This document shows, piece by piece, positions 51,640 to 61,233 of a stretch of DNA of 64,000 nt. The first letter of the stretch is position 1, and every line of letters begins with the position of its first letter. The stretch covers positions 1,364,001 to 1,428,000 of the forward strand of contig CP119316.1 of the NCBI GenBank assembly GCA_029202985.1, in the 5' to 3' direction. A program made the translations under genes and the position numbers. The notes under the pieces are model-generated. The model had not been told where the DNA came from. It did no database searches and saw nothing but the letters and a program-made list of their open reading frames with translations. Source of the DNA: Candidatus Andeanibacterium colombiense (GTDB taxonomy: Bacteria > Pseudomonadota > Alphaproteobacteria > Sphingomonadales > Sphingomonadaceae).

Positions 51640-52464
51640 TCACCCGAATGGCCCGTCGAGCCCCTTCGAGCTCTTCGTGAAAATCTCGCAGCCGGTCTCG
51701 GTGATGCCGATCGAATGTTCGAACTGCGCCGAGAGCGAGCGGTCGCGGGTCACGGCGGTCCAGCCGTCGCTGAGCATCTTCACGCCCGGTTTGCCGAGGT
51801 TGATCATCGGCTCGATTGTGAAGAACATCCCCGGCTTCAGTTCCGGCCCGGTGCCGGGGCGGCCGGCGTGGACCACTTCGGGCGCGTCGTGGAAAATCCG
51901 GCCCAGGCCGTGGCCGCAGAATTCGCGGACCACGCCGTAGCGGTGGCCCTCGGCATGATCCTGGATCGCCGCGCCGATATCGCCGAGCCGGGCGCCGGGT
52001 TTCGCATGGTCGATCCCGATCATCAGGCACTCATAGGTGACTTCGATCAGCCGCCGCGCGCGCAGCGGGATCTCACCGGCGAAATACATCCGGCTGGAAT
52101 CGCCGTGCCAGCCATCGACCAGCGGGGTCACGTCGATGTTGAGGATGTCGCCGTCGCGGATCACCTTGTCGCCCGGAATACCGTGGCAGACCACATTGTT
52201 GAGCGAGATGCAGCAGCTGTGCGTATAGCCGCGATAGCCAAGCGTCGCGGGCACGCCGCCGCCGTCGAGCGTCATCTGGCGCACCACATCGTCGAGCTCG
52301 CCGGTGGTGACGCCGGGCTTCACCAGATCGTACAGCGCATCGAGAATATCGGCGGCCAACCGGCCCGCCTTGCGCATGCCTTCGAAGCCCGCGGGGCCGT
52401 GCAGCTTGATCGTGCCGTCGCGCAGGACGGCTTCGTTTCCGGTGATGGTCTGGTATTCGGTCAT
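51640..52464 (-). CDS. map: Methionine aminopeptidase, type I
   Basis: A 274-residue metallopeptidase that removes the initiator methionine. The metal ligands are two Asp in the segment GDILNIDVTPLVDGWHGDSS, His in FCGHGLGRIFHD, and Glu in FTIEPMINLG and AQFEHSIGITETG. NNVVCHGIPG is the standard type I motif. The N-terminus is slightly extended. It stands alone on the minus strand with its promoter in the gap to 52657. Confidence 0.96.
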   Translation of the reverse strand: MTEYQTITGNEAVLRDGTIKLHGPAGFEGMRKAGRLAADILDALYDLVKPGVTTGELDDVVRQMTLDGGGVPATLGYRGYTHSCCISLNNVVCHGIPGDKVIRDGDILNIDVTPLVDGWHGDSSRMYFAGEIPLRARRLIEVTYECLMIGIDHAKPGARLGDIGAAIQDHAEGHRYGVVREFCGHGLGRIFHDAPEVVHAGRPGTGPELKPGMFFTIEPMINLGKPGVKMLSDGWTAVTRDRSLSAQFEHSIGITETGCEIFTKSSKGLDGPFG

Positions 52465-52656
52465 GCCCGGGACATAGCGATTATCGCGCGGAATTGCGAG
52501 AGCGACCGTAGGACCCGCGGCCGGAGCGCAAGGTGGGGGTGGCGATGGCGTCCGGCAGAGGGGGGAGGAGCGGACGCCATCGCTGGGATGAGGGATACGC
52601 GTATTACCTTATCGGTCAAGCGTAATAATTCACTCGATGCAGATTCCCCCGCCGCG

Positions 52657-53454
52657 CTATCTCTTGGCCGCGAAGGACGCGCGGTATTCCGGCTTCACCA
52701 GCGCGAGGATTTTCGCATCGACCGGGATCGTCGCTTCGTAGCTCCCCTCTGCGTAAGGCCCCGCCGCGTAGGGTCCGACCAATACACCGATGCGGTCGAA
52801 ATGCTGCTTATCCGAGGACCCGAGGATGATCGTCGATTCCACCGGGTCGATGCAATCGCTGAACAGACCATCGGCGCTGCGGACCACCGGCTCGCCGCGC
52901 TTCTTCTCGCGCTGGCTGTCGATCTGATCGCAGAACGAGGGGCGGATCGCGGCGCTGAGCGCGGACTTAGAGCTGAACAGTGACAGCGGATCGCGGCGGA
53001 TGTTGGCGGTCTTGTCCCACAGCAAGGTTTCAGACCACGGATTGCCGTGCGCGCCGCCGGTGAATTCATAGCGGTCGGCCGAGAGGCTCAGCCAGCCGGG
53101 AATCTCGGCGACCACTTTCCACTCGGTGCTGTGTGCGTAAATGCGCGGCTCCCACCCGCCGTCCTTCGCCGACTTGCGCTCTTCCAGCGTGCCCTGCTTC
53201 GTATCCTCTTCCTGCTTGGCGAGGTCGGCATCAAGCCAGCGCTTCAGCGCCGGGATCGCCGCAGCCTGCGCCGGATAGGCATAGGTGAAATCCATCTGAT
53301 TGTTGTCGATATTGATCTTGTACGGCAGCGCCTCGGCTGGTGAGGGCGAAACGTCGGTGCTCACGGTTAGCACGAGCTTGTCCGGATCCTTGTCCTTAGA
53401 ACCTGAGCAGGCGGCCAGCAGCGCGGCGGCGCTGAGCATCCAAATATGTCGCAT
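52657..53454 (-). CDS. Lipoprotein with DUF4163/DUF3298-like domains
   Basis: A 265-residue lipoprotein: signal peptide with lipobox LLAAC (Cys at about residue 17). An N-terminal domain of about 80 residues has the FTYAYPAQAAAIPALKRWLD segment of DUF4163. The C-terminal part contains YEFTGGAHGNPWSETLLWD, the GGAHGN hallmark of DUF3298/RsiV-like proteins. RsiV-type domains bind lysozyme in Gram-positives; a carbohydrate- or peptidoglycan-binding role here is possible but unproven. GAGGA lies about 10 bases before the ATG. It is divergent from the aminopeptidase gene. Confidence 0.8.
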   Translation of the reverse strand: MRHIWMLSAAALLAACSGSKDKDPDKLVLTVSTDVSPSPAEALPYKINIDNNQMDFTYAYPAQAAAIPALKRWLDADLAKQEEDTKQGTLEERKSAKDGGWEPRIYAHSTEWKVVAEIPGWLSLSADRYEFTGGAHGNPWSETLLWDKTANIRRDPLSLFSSKSALSAAIRPSFCDQIDSQREKKRGEPVVRSADGLFSDCIDPVESTIILGSSDKQHFDRIGVLVGPYAAGPYAEGSYEATIPVDAKILALVKPEYRASFAAKR

Positions 53455-53507
53455 CGCGGTAAATCCTCTCGCGCGTTCAACGCCAATGCGGCTATTGGTT
53501 CCGGAAT

Positions 53508-54890
53508 ATGACCGACAAAGATGCACTGATCCAGCCCGACCGCGGGCAGAAGGCCACCGCGATCCACCTCGTCGACAAGCCCGGCTTCGCAGCCTGGCTC
53601 AAAACCCTGAGCGCGCCGCAGCGCGCCTCGGTCGAGGCACAGAAATTCACCGGTGGCGCATTCCAGACCGCGATCGTTCCGGACGGCGATCTGTGGTTCG
53701 CGGCGGGCGGGGTGGCGGATTCCAAGGCACTCACCAGCTGGTGCCTCGCGAAGCTGGCCGATGCGCTGCCGGCCGGAACCTATCGCCTCGTTTCAGGCGA
53801 ACCCGGTGCGGCGCTCCACGGCTGGCAGACCGCGCAATACAAATTCACCCGCTACAAGCAGGAGAAAGACGAGGATGGCGGCCGCATCCTGCTGACGAAG
53901 GACGTCAAGGCGATCGACCCGGCACTGGCGGAGGCGCGCGCGGTCAACCTCGTCCGCGACCTGGTCAACACCCCGGCCGAGGACATGGGCCCGGCCGCGC
54001 TCGAAGCCGAGGTCGAGGCGCTGGCCAAGGCGCACGGCGCGAAGGTCCACGTAACCAAGGGCGACCGGCTCGATGCCGAATTCCCGCTGGTCGCCGCGGT
54101 CGGCCGCGCGGCCAGCCGTCACCACGCGCCGCGGATGATCGAGCTGCTGTGGGGGAACGAGAAGGCGCCGAAGCTGACGCTCGTCGGCAAGGGCGTGAGC
54201 TTCGACACCGGCGGGCTCGACCTCAAGCCGTCGCGCGCGATGTTGCTGATGAAGAAGGACATGGGCGGCGCGGCGCATGCGCTGGCGCTGGCCGGGCTGG
54301 TGATGGGCGCGGGCCTGAACGTGCGGCTGCAATTGCTGATCCCGACGGTCGAGAACGCGGTCTCGGGCAATGCTTTCCGCCCCGGGGATGTGATCAGGTC
54401 GCGGCTCGGGCTGACGGTCGAGATCGGCAACACCGACGCCGAAGGCCGCCTGATCCTCGCCGATGCGCTGGCGCTCGCCTCCGAAGGCAAGCCCGATCTG
54501 GTGCTCGACTTCGCGACCCTGACCGGGGCGGCGCGGGTTGCCCTCGGCCCCGACCTTCCGGCGCTGATGGCCCGCGACGACGCAACCGCGCGCGCACTGA
54601 TGGACGCGGGCAAGGCGGCCGATGACGAGGTCTGGCAGCTCCCCCTCCCGGCCGCCTATGCCGATTACCTCAAGTCCGACATCGCCGATCTCAACAACGC
54701 GAATGACAACGGCTTCGCCGGTGCGATCGTCGCGGGGATGTTCCTCGAGAAATTCGTCGCTGACGGGATCGACTGGGCCCATTTCGATACCTTCGCCTGG
54801 CGCCCCTCGGGCAAGCCCGGCAGGCCCAAGGGCGGGGACGCGCTGGGGCTAAGGGCGGCGTGGCGGATGCTGCAGGGGCGGTTCGGGTAG
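53508..54890 (+). CDS. Leucyl aminopeptidase family protein (peptidase M17)
   Basis: 460 residues. The C-terminal catalytic domain carries the two-zinc M17 signatures: KGVSFDTGGLDLKPS (Lys and Asp ligands) and NTDAEGRLILADAL (the family's key motif). The N-terminal about 150 residues are a more variable domain with no recognisable motif. It should cleave N-terminal residues from peptides in the cytoplasm. A close relative of PepA or PepB; which cannot be told. The length is a little below the 503 residues of E. coli PepA. Confidence 0.92.
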   Translation: MTDKDALIQPDRGQKATAIHLVDKPGFAAWLKTLSAPQRASVEAQKFTGGAFQTAIVPDGDLWFAAGGVADSKALTSWCLAKLADALPAGTYRLVSGEPGAALHGWQTAQYKFTRYKQEKDEDGGRILLTKDVKAIDPALAEARAVNLVRDLVNTPAEDMGPAALEAEVEALAKAHGAKVHVTKGDRLDAEFPLVAAVGRAASRHHAPRMIELLWGNEKAPKLTLVGKGVSFDTGGLDLKPSRAMLLMKKDMGGAAHALALAGLVMGAGLNVRLQLLIPTVENAVSGNAFRPGDVIRSRLGLTVEIGNTDAEGRLILADALALASEGKPDLVLDFATLTGAARVALGPDLPALMARDDATARALMDAGKAADDEVWQLPLPAAYADYLKSDIADLNNANDNGFAGAIVAGMFLEKFVADGIDWAHFDTFAWRPSGKPGRPKGGDALGLRAAWRMLQGRFG

Positions 54891-54900
54891 TCCCCATTGT

Positions 54901-54987
54901 CGTCATTGCGAGCGACCGAAGGTCGCGCGGCAATCCAGGGCGTCATACGCTAACGTTCTGGATTGCTTCGCTCCGCTCGCAATGACG
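54901..54987. repeat. REP-like palindrome (CGTCATTGCGAGCG family)
   Basis: Outer arms CGTCATTGCGAGCG and CGCTCGCAATGACG, and inner arms GCAATCCAG/CTGGATTGC, around a 22-base centre. It follows the aminopeptidase stop directly and shares its outer arm with the repeat at 19535-19591. Confidence 0.75.
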
Positions 54988-55039
54988 AGAGAAGGCAAAC
55001 TTGCCCCCCGCCCGCCGGCAGTCTAAGCGGCCCGCCACC

Positions 55040-55384
55040 ATGCATCCCCTGTCCGAATCCACGCCCCTGGGGCCATTCCCGCTCGCGGGCCCGGTCGAGA
55101 AGCCCGATCCGTTGCGCACGCCGCTGCGCGGGGACATTGCGCATGTCGATCTGGCGGGGACCTATTTCGTGCCGCATTACGTCGTGCCGCTGCAGCGGAT
55201 GGTCGGCGATACCGGCGCGAATTTGCGCGGCGAGCCGAGCGACGCAAGCGAGATCCTGTGGGACCTCTCGCCCGGCCAGCGCTTCGACCTGATGGACAGC
55301 GCGCGGGGCTGGGCGTGGGGCTGGCTGCCTGGCGGACCGGTCGGCTACGTGAAACTCGCCGAACTGCTGGACCCGTTCTCATGA
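55040..55384 (+). CDS. SH3-domain protein
   Basis: 114 residues. The C-terminal two thirds form a bacterial SH3 domain: YVVPLQRMVGDTGANLRGEP, then LSPGQRFDLMDSARGWAWG and the closing GYVKLAELL. Such domains usually bind peptidoglycan or peptides. It has no signal peptide, so it is probably cytoplasmic or exported by other means. In Sphingomonadales SH3 proteins of this kind often sit beside metabolic genes without a known role. Its stop overlaps argC by 4 bases. Confidence 0.75.
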   Translation: MHPLSESTPLGPFPLAGPVEKPDPLRTPLRGDIAHVDLAGTYFVPHYVVPLQRMVGDTGANLRGEPSDASEILWDLSPGQRFDLMDSARGWAWGWLPGGPVGYVKLAELLDPFS

Positions 55385-56304
55385 GCGCTTCGATTTTCAT
55401 CGACGGTGCGGTCGGCACCACCGGGCTCGAGATCGCCGAGCGGCTCGCGGGCCGCAGCGAGTTCTCGCTGATCACGCTCGACGAAGCCCGCCGCAAGGAT
55501 GCTTCGGCCCGGCGCGAGGCGCTCAATTCCGCCGATTTCGTGATCCTGTGCCTGCCCGACGACGCCGCGCGCGATGCGGTCGCGATGATCGGGAACGACA
55601 CCACCCGGGTGATCGACGCCTCCAGCGCGCACCGCGTGGCGGGCGGCTGGACCTATGGCTTCCCCGAACTGGTCGGGCGCGAAACGGTCGCGAACGCGAT
55701 GCGCGTGTCGAATCCCGGCTGCTATCCGACCGGGTTCCTCGCGCTGGTGACTCCGCTGGTCCGCGCCGGGCTGCTGCCGGCCGACTGGCCCTACACGGTC
55801 AACGCGGTCTCCGGCTATTCGGGCGGCGGCAAGAGCCTGATCGAGCGGTTCGAGGACGATCCCGACATTGCGTACCGCACCTATGGCCTGAACCTCGCGC
55901 ACAAGCATGTGCCCGAGATGACGATGCTGGCCGGGCTCACCCACCCGCCGCTGTTCGCGCCCTCGGTCGTCCCCGCGCATCGCGGCATGCTGGTCGAGGT
56001 TCCGCTGCCGCTCTCGGTCATGCCGATGGCGGGATCGCCGGAGACGCTGCTGCTGTGTCTGGTCGATTTCTACACCGGCAGCCCGATCGTGACCGTGCAT
56101 GACGAGCGCCCGGGCGAATTGCTGCTGCGCCGCTCGGCGATCGGCAGCGACCGGCTGGAGCTTTACGTTTTCGCCAGCGAGGACGGTTCGCAGGCCCGGC
56201 TGGTCGCGATGCTGGACAATCTCGGCAAGGGCGCCAGCGGCGCCGCGGTGCAGAGCCTGAACCTGATGGCCGGGCTCGAAGAAACCGCGGGATTGCGGCT
56301 TTAA
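55381..56304 (+). CDS. argC: N-acetyl-gamma-glutamyl-phosphate reductase (short type)
   Basis: A 307-residue enzyme of arginine synthesis that reduces N-acetylglutamyl phosphate with NADPH to the semialdehyde. It belongs to the shorter type 2 class. The N-terminal DGAVGTTGLEIAERL replaces the usual GASGYTG loop. The catalytic Cys114 sits in SNPGCYPTGF, and the C-terminal half has HKHVPEM with the catalytic histidine. ATG 55381 overlaps the SH3 gene. No other arg genes are next to it. Confidence 0.93.
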   Translation: MSASIFIDGAVGTTGLEIAERLAGRSEFSLITLDEARRKDASARREALNSADFVILCLPDDAARDAVAMIGNDTTRVIDASSAHRVAGGWTYGFPELVGRETVANAMRVSNPGCYPTGFLALVTPLVRAGLLPADWPYTVNAVSGYSGGGKSLIERFEDDPDIAYRTYGLNLAHKHVPEMTMLAGLTHPPLFAPSVVPAHRGMLVEVPLPLSVMPMAGSPETLLLCLVDFYTGSPIVTVHDERPGELLLRRSAIGSDRLELYVFASEDGSQARLVAMLDNLGKGASGAAVQSLNLMAGLEETAGLRL

Positions 56305-56503
56305 TCCGGCCAACTGCTCAATTTTTGGGCAGCGCAATGCCCGAATTTTACCCATTCTTCAGGGATTTCGGCGGCGTCCCGCGGCGCGGGTTCGCACCGC
56401 TTCGCTGGCGCCTCCGCGATCGCCTCGACGAATCCGGCCTTTCCCGCGGGGCGATGATCCTTTACGCCACGGTTCCGGCGCCCCGCTCCGATTCTCGATC
56501 GTC

Positions 56504-56519
56504 TTGGCACGATTCTTGA
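56504..56519 (+). promoter_or_regulatory. Candidate sigma-54 promoter upstream of glnB
   Basis: TTGGCAC, five bases, TTGA: the -24 GG and spacing agree with the sigma-54 consensus, while the -12 element has GA in place of GC. It lies about 80 bases before the glnB start, where an NtrC-dependent promoter would be expected for glnBA. No clear NtrC site was found upstream. Confidence 0.4.
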
Positions 56520-56597
56520 ACATGAATAACGCCGGGGAAACCAGTCCCGGCCTCCCCGTCACCGGAGCCGGGACGAGAACACAGGGGCGAGTGCAAC

Positions 56598-56936
56598 GTG
56601 AAAAAGATCGAGGCGATCATCAAGCCTTTCAAGCTCGACGAAGTGAAGGAAGCGCTTCACGAAATCGGCGTTTCGGGCATCACCGTCACCGAGGCCAAGG
56701 GCTTCGGCCGCCAGAAGGGCCACACCGAACTTTACCGCGGCGCCGAATACGTCGTCGATTTCCTGCCCAAGGTTAAGCTCGACGTGGTCGTCGGCGACGA
56801 CATGGCCGAGCGGGTGGTCGAAGCGATCGCCGCGGCCGCGCAGACCGGGCGCATCGGCGACGGCAAGATCTTCGTCACCCCGATCGACACCGCGCTGCGC
56901 ATCCGCACCGGCGAGCGGGACGACGCCGCCATCTAG
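56598..56936 (+). CDS. glnB: Nitrogen regulatory protein P-II
   Basis: A 112-residue signalling protein, a trimer that senses 2-oxoglutarate, ATP/ADP and glutamine status. The uridylylation site Tyr51 is in the T-loop ELYRGAEYVVDF, and the B and C loops (TGRIGDGKIF, RTGERDDAAI) are intact. It controls glutamine synthetase adenylylation and NtrB/NtrC. The GTG start follows GGGGCGAG. glnA follows 75 bases downstream on the same strand, the classic glnBA operon. Confidence 0.97.
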   Translation: MKKIEAIIKPFKLDEVKEALHEIGVSGITVTEAKGFGRQKGHTELYRGAEYVVDFLPKVKLDVVVGDDMAERVVEAIAAAAQTGRIGDGKIFVTPIDTALRIRTGERDDAAI

Positions 56937-57011
56937 TTAACAGGATCGGCTCGCTGGCCGGGATCGTCCGGCGGGCTGGAAGCAACCAAGCCAATTGGAG
57001 GAATTGATACC

Positions 57012-58421
57012 ATGGCGAGTGCAAAGGATATCGTGAAGCGGATCAAGGAAGAGGAGATCGAGTGGGTCGATCTGCGCTTCACCGATCCCAAGGGCAAATG
57101 GCAGCACCTGACCATGGTCGCCGGCCTGATCGGCGAAGACGAGCTTGAAGACGGCCTGATGTTCGACGGTTCGTCGATCGAAGGCTGGAAGGCGATCAAC
57201 GAATCCGACATGATCCTGAAGCCGGATCTGGAAGCGGTCTATATCGATCCGTTCTCCGCCACCCCGATGCTGATCATCTGCTGCGACATCGTCGAACCGT
57301 CGAGCGGCGAACTCTATGCCCGCGATCCGCGTTCGACCGCCAAGCGCGCGGAAGCCTTCGTCAAGTCGGCCGGTTACGGCGACACCGTCTATGTCGGTCC
57401 CGAAGCAGAATTCTTCATCTTCGACGACGTCCGCTTCTATGACGGCTACGACGGCAACGGCTTCAAGATCGACGACATCGAGCTGCCGACCAATTCCAAC
57501 AAGGAATACGAAGGCGGCAACCTCGCTCACCGTCCGCGCGCCAAGGGCGGCTACTTCCCGGTCGCGCCGGTCGACAGCATGGTCGACGTCCGCGCCGAGA
57601 TGGTCTCGACGATGATCGAGATGGGCCTGCCCTGCGACAAGCACCACCACGAAGTGGCCTCGGCCCAGCACGAGCTCGGCCTGACCTTCGGCACGCTGGT
57701 CACCACCGCCGACCGGATGCAGGTCTACAAATACGTCGTCCACCAGGTCGCGCAGGCCTATGGCAAGACGGCAACCTTCATGCCCAAGCCGATCATGAAG
57801 GACAACGGCTCGGGCATGCACACCCACATCTCGATCTGGGACAAGGGCAATCCGCTGTTCGCCGGGAACGGCTATGCCGGCCTGTCCGACATGTGCCTGT
57901 ATTTCATCGGCGGCGTGATCAAGCATGCGAAGGCGCTCAACGCCTTCACCAACCCGACCACCAACAGCTACAAGCGCCTGGTGCCGGGTTACGAAGCGCC
58001 GGTGCTGCTGGCCTATTCGGCCCGCAACCGTTCGGCCTCGTGCCGCATCCCCTATGGCGCCGGCGCCAAGGCGAAGCGCGTCGAGTTCCGCTTCCCCGAC
58101 GCGATGGCCAATCCGTACCTGTGCTATTCGGCGCTGCTGATGGCCGGCCTCGACGGGATCAAGAACAAGATCCACCCGGGCGAAGCGATGGACAAGAACC
58201 TCTACGACCTGCCGCCGGCAGAGCTCGCCGAAGTTCCGACCGTCTGCGGTTCGCTGCGCGAAGCGCTGGAATCGCTCCAGGCGGATCACGCGTTCCTGCT
58301 CGACGGCGGCGTGTTCACCGAAGACCAGATCGAAGCCTATATCGAACTCAAGTGGCCCGAAGTGATGCGCTGGGAAACCACGCCGTCGGCGGTCGAGTTC
58401 GACATGTATTACTCGGCCTGA
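57012..58421 (+). CDS. glnA: Glutamine synthetase type I
   Basis: A 469-residue dodecameric enzyme that makes glutamine from glutamate, ammonia and ATP. FDGSSIEGWKAINESDM, the glutamate-flap and metal residues in GPEAEFFIFD, and the ATP site KPIMKDNGSGMHTH are conserved. Tyr398 in NLYDLPPAE is the adenylylation site, so activity should be controlled by GlnE under P-II. GGAGG lies 8 bases before the start. Two hairpins follow the stop, the second a strong terminator. Confidence 0.98.
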   Translation: MASAKDIVKRIKEEEIEWVDLRFTDPKGKWQHLTMVAGLIGEDELEDGLMFDGSSIEGWKAINESDMILKPDLEAVYIDPFSATPMLIICCDIVEPSSGELYARDPRSTAKRAEAFVKSAGYGDTVYVGPEAEFFIFDDVRFYDGYDGNGFKIDDIELPTNSNKEYEGGNLAHRPRAKGGYFPVAPVDSMVDVRAEMVSTMIEMGLPCDKHHHEVASAQHELGLTFGTLVTTADRMQVYKYVVHQVAQAYGKTATFMPKPIMKDNGSGMHTHISIWDKGNPLFAGNGYAGLSDMCLYFIGGVIKHAKALNAFTNPTTNSYKRLVPGYEAPVLLAYSARNRSASCRIPYGAGAKAKRVEFRFPDAMANPYLCYSALLMAGLDGIKNKIHPGEAMDKNLYDLPPAELAEVPTVCGSLREALESLQADHAFLLDGGVFTEDQIEAYIELKWPEVMRWETTPSAVEFDMYYSA

Positions 58422-58495
58422 GGCCGGGGACGACTACCCTCCACGGGGGCATACCTTTCGCCGGTTTCGGGGGGAACCGCGAAAGGAAAGGGAAC

Positions 58496-58524
58496 GGGCG
58501 GAGCCGCAAGGCTCCGCCCTTTTT
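58496..58524 (+). terminator. Rho-independent terminator of glnBA
   Basis: A 9-bp stem GGGCGGAGC/GCTCCGCCC with a six-base loop, followed by TTTTT. A second hairpin (CCTTTCG...CGAAAGG, 58454-58486) lies between glnA and this terminator. Confidence 0.9.
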
Positions 58525-58547
58525 CTTTGTTGTGGGATGAGAGCGCC

Positions 58548-59798
58548 CTAGGCCGGCTCCAACTCCGCCGCCCGGCTCTTCGGGCCCCACAGCGGCACTC
58601 CGTTCAGGCGCCTGCGCTTATGCGCCAGCGCCGCCGGATAGATCTCGCCGAACAGGCGGTCGAAGGTGCGGTCCCAGCTGTAGCGGGTGACCGCGTGGGC
58701 CCGCGCCGCCCAGCCCATCGCGCGGCAATCGCCCCGCCACACCTCCGCGACATTGCGCGCCATCGCCGCCGGATCGTCGACCGGGCCGAGCAGGCCGAGC
58801 CCGTGCGACACCCGCGCAGGCATTTCGCCGCCGGCGACGCCGACCACCGGCAGGCCGCTCGCCTGCGCTTCGATCACCGAAATGCCGAAGGTCTCGTCCG
58901 CCATCGCCGAGACGTAGATATCGCTCGAGGCGAGCGCGGCCGCGAGTTCCACGCGGTCTTCGATGAAGCCGGGGAACGCCGCCGGCAGGCCCGCGCATTC
59001 CTCGGCCAGTTGCGCGCGCAATTTGCCGTCGCCCAGCATCAGCAGCCCCGCGCCGAGTTCCGGCGGCAGCAGCTTGAACATCTCGACCAGCCGGTGGGCG
59101 CGCTTTTCATTGTCGATCCGCCCCGCATAGGTCAGCAGCGGCCCGTCTCCCGCCAGGCCGAGCCGCGCTCGGAGGCCAGGATCCCGCCTGGCCGGATCGA
59201 ACAGATTCGTATCGACCCCGAGATCGAGCAGGTCGATCCGGTCGAGCTTACGGCTGTTCAGCATCTGCCGGGCGTCCTCGCCCAGCGTGTAGACCCGGTC
59301 GAACTCGCGATAGGTGATTTCGGCATAGCCGAGGATCAGCCAGCGGGCCGCCGCGGCGATCTTCTCGCCCACCACGTCGCGGCCGACCCGGTAGACATGC
59401 GCATTGGGAAAATCGGTGTGATAACCGGCGACCAGCGTGGTTTCGGGAAACGCCCGGCGGTGATTGATTGCGGTCCACGGCAGGATCCACGGGCACAGCG
59501 ATTCGATGGTATCCGGCCGATACTGCGCCAGCACTTCGCGCACTTTCCGGGTGCGCAGGATGAAGCGGTAATTGGGGCTGCCGCGGACCTGTTCCGAACC
59601 GATCTCGACCCAGATGTGGCGGCCGTCCTCGACCACCCGGTCTTCCGGCCCGGGCACGATCTGGAGCAGCCGGTGATCGGTGCGCGACAGCAGGTAGCGG
59701 CGTTTTTCCTTGAGATAGGTACTGATACCGCCGCCGCCCTTGGGCGAATAGCTCTGGGTGAGATCGCAGATGAGCAGGCGCTGGTCTTCACGAGCCAT
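58548..59798 (-). CDS. Glycosyltransferase, GT4 family
   Basis: A 416-residue retaining glycosyltransferase. The N-terminal domain opens LLICDLTQSYSPKGGGGIST, with the glycine-rich acceptor loop. The C-terminal domain carries LTYAGRIDNEKRAHRLVEMF and the donor-site E-x7-E element in DETFGISVIEAQASGLPV. It probably uses a nucleotide or GDP sugar to glycosylate a lipid or polysaccharide at the inner membrane. The closest named relatives I recall are mannosyltransferases of phosphatidylinositol and similar lipids, but no substrate can be given. ATG 59798 is used; ATG 59846 is an alternative. Confidence 0.85.
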   Translation of the reverse strand: MAREDQRLLICDLTQSYSPKGGGGISTYLKEKRRYLLSRTDHRLLQIVPGPEDRVVEDGRHIWVEIGSEQVRGSPNYRFILRTRKVREVLAQYRPDTIESLCPWILPWTAINHRRAFPETTLVAGYHTDFPNAHVYRVGRDVVGEKIAAAARWLILGYAEITYREFDRVYTLGEDARQMLNSRKLDRIDLLDLGVDTNLFDPARRDPGLRARLGLAGDGPLLTYAGRIDNEKRAHRLVEMFKLLPPELGAGLLMLGDGKLRAQLAEECAGLPAAFPGFIEDRVELAAALASSDIYVSAMADETFGISVIEAQASGLPVVGVAGGEMPARVSHGLGLLGPVDDPAAMARNVAEVWRGDCRAMGWAARAHAVTRYSWDRTFDRLFGEIYPAALAHKRRRLNGVPLWGPKSRAAELEPA

Positions 59799-60080
59799 GG
59801 ATTGAAGTTTCCCTTCCCGCGCGGAACCCCGGCCCCGCGCCGGCATCGCCGCAGCGCGACCGGACTCCAGTTGCATCCAAATCGGTCAGGCTGATTGCGG
59901 GGTTCGGATCGCGATAAATCCGCGATGTGTCCGCGCGGACTGTTACCCAACAGCCACAGGTGTGCGGCTTTGCTCCAAACCCCGGAACGGAAGGCCGCCT
60001 CAAGCTTCTACTCACCGGACGGAGAAAACACGTGCCGTAGCGTGCGGGTCGCGCGGCACCCTCAGAAGGAGGAAAGAATA

Positions 60081-61196
60081 ATGAGGACTACCCTAGCAAT
60101 TCTGGCGCTGTCGACGGCAGCTATCGCGGCTCCCGCGATGGCCAAGGACAACGCGCCCTACATCGGCGTCGAAGGCGGGATCATTTTCCCGGAAGACTTC
60201 AAGATCGACGACGGCACGACCGACGATCTGGTGACGATCAAGAACAAGCACGGCTGGGAAGCCGGCGGCGTGATCGGCTACGATTTCGGCATGTTCCGGC
60301 TCGAGGCCGAAGGCAGCTACAAGCATGCCAAGTTCAAGGAGGTCACGCTCGACGGATCGCTCGATCCGGACGACTTCGACCTTCCCGCCGCGACTGCCCC
60401 GATCAACGGGCGCTTCAAGGCGCTGTCGGGCATGGTCAACGGCATCATCGAATTCGGCCATGACGGCGGCGTGCAGCCCTACATCGGCGGCGGCGCAGGC
60501 TGGGCCAAGGTCTGGGGCGACATCAACGACCCGGACATCCTTTCGGGCCACGACGACGGCTTCGCATGGCAGGGTATCGCCGGCATCAACTTCCCGCTCA
60601 GCGACAATGTCGCGCTCGGGCTGAAGTATCGCTACTTCCGGGTCAACAACCTCAAGCTGACCGACGATTTCGGCGGCGGCTACAAGACCGACCTCGCGAC
60701 CCATTCGGCACTGGCGACGCTGACCTTCTCGCTCGGCGGGCACAAGGAAGCGGCTCCGCCGCCGCCTCCCCCGGCTCCGCCGCCGCCCCCGCCGCCGCCT
60801 CCCCCCCCGCCGCCGCCTCCCCCGCCTCCGCCGCCGGCGCCGATGTGCAACAAGGGGCCCTACATCGTGTTCTTCGATTGGGATAAGTCGGACATCACGC
60901 CCGAGGCTTCGCAGACCCTCGACAGTGCGGTTGCCGCCTATGGCAGCTGCCGCAATGTCCCGATCATGCTGGCCGGCTATGCCGACCGTTCGGGCACCGC
61001 GACCTACAACGTCGGCCTGTCCGAACGTCGTAACGCTTCGGTGACCTCGTATCTCGCCGGCAAGGGCATTCCGTCCGGGGCGATCACCAGCAAGGGCTAC
61101 GGCGAAGAGAACCCGCGCGTTCCGACCGCCGATGGTGTGCGTGAACTGCAGAACCGCCGGGTGGAAATCACCTACGGTCCGGGTTCGGGCTACTAA
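60081..61196 (+). CDS. OmpA-family outer-membrane protein, tandem copy 1
   Basis: 371 residues. Signal peptide (cleavage after AMA, about residue 21), then a beta-barrel domain of about 200 residues opening KDNAPYIGVEGG with alternating aromatic strands. A proline linker follows: six Pro, Ala, twenty Pro, Ala, Pro. The C-terminal OmpA domain contains YIVFFDWDKSDITPEA, YADRSGTATYN and NRRVEI, and binds peptidoglycan. AGAAGGAGG gives a very strong ribosome site, consistent with an abundant porin-like protein. Its mRNA has a 282-base upstream gap that may hold a long leader. Confidence 0.92.
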   Translation: MRTTLAILALSTAAIAAPAMAKDNAPYIGVEGGIIFPEDFKIDDGTTDDLVTIKNKHGWEAGGVIGYDFGMFRLEAEGSYKHAKFKEVTLDGSLDPDDFDLPAATAPINGRFKALSGMVNGIIEFGHDGGVQPYIGGGAGWAKVWGDINDPDILSGHDDGFAWQGIAGINFPLSDNVALGLKYRYFRVNNLKLTDDFGGGYKTDLATHSALATLTFSLGGHKEAAPPPPPPAPPPPPPPPPPPPPPPPPPPPAPMCNKGPYIVFFDWDKSDITPEASQTLDSAVAAYGSCRNVPIMLAGYADRSGTATYNVGLSERRNASVTSYLAGKGIPSGAITSKGYGEENPRVPTADGVRELQNRRVEITYGPGSGY

Positions 61197-61233
61197 GCCA
61201 ACACGAATCGCCAGCTTCGGCAGGCGCAGAAAC

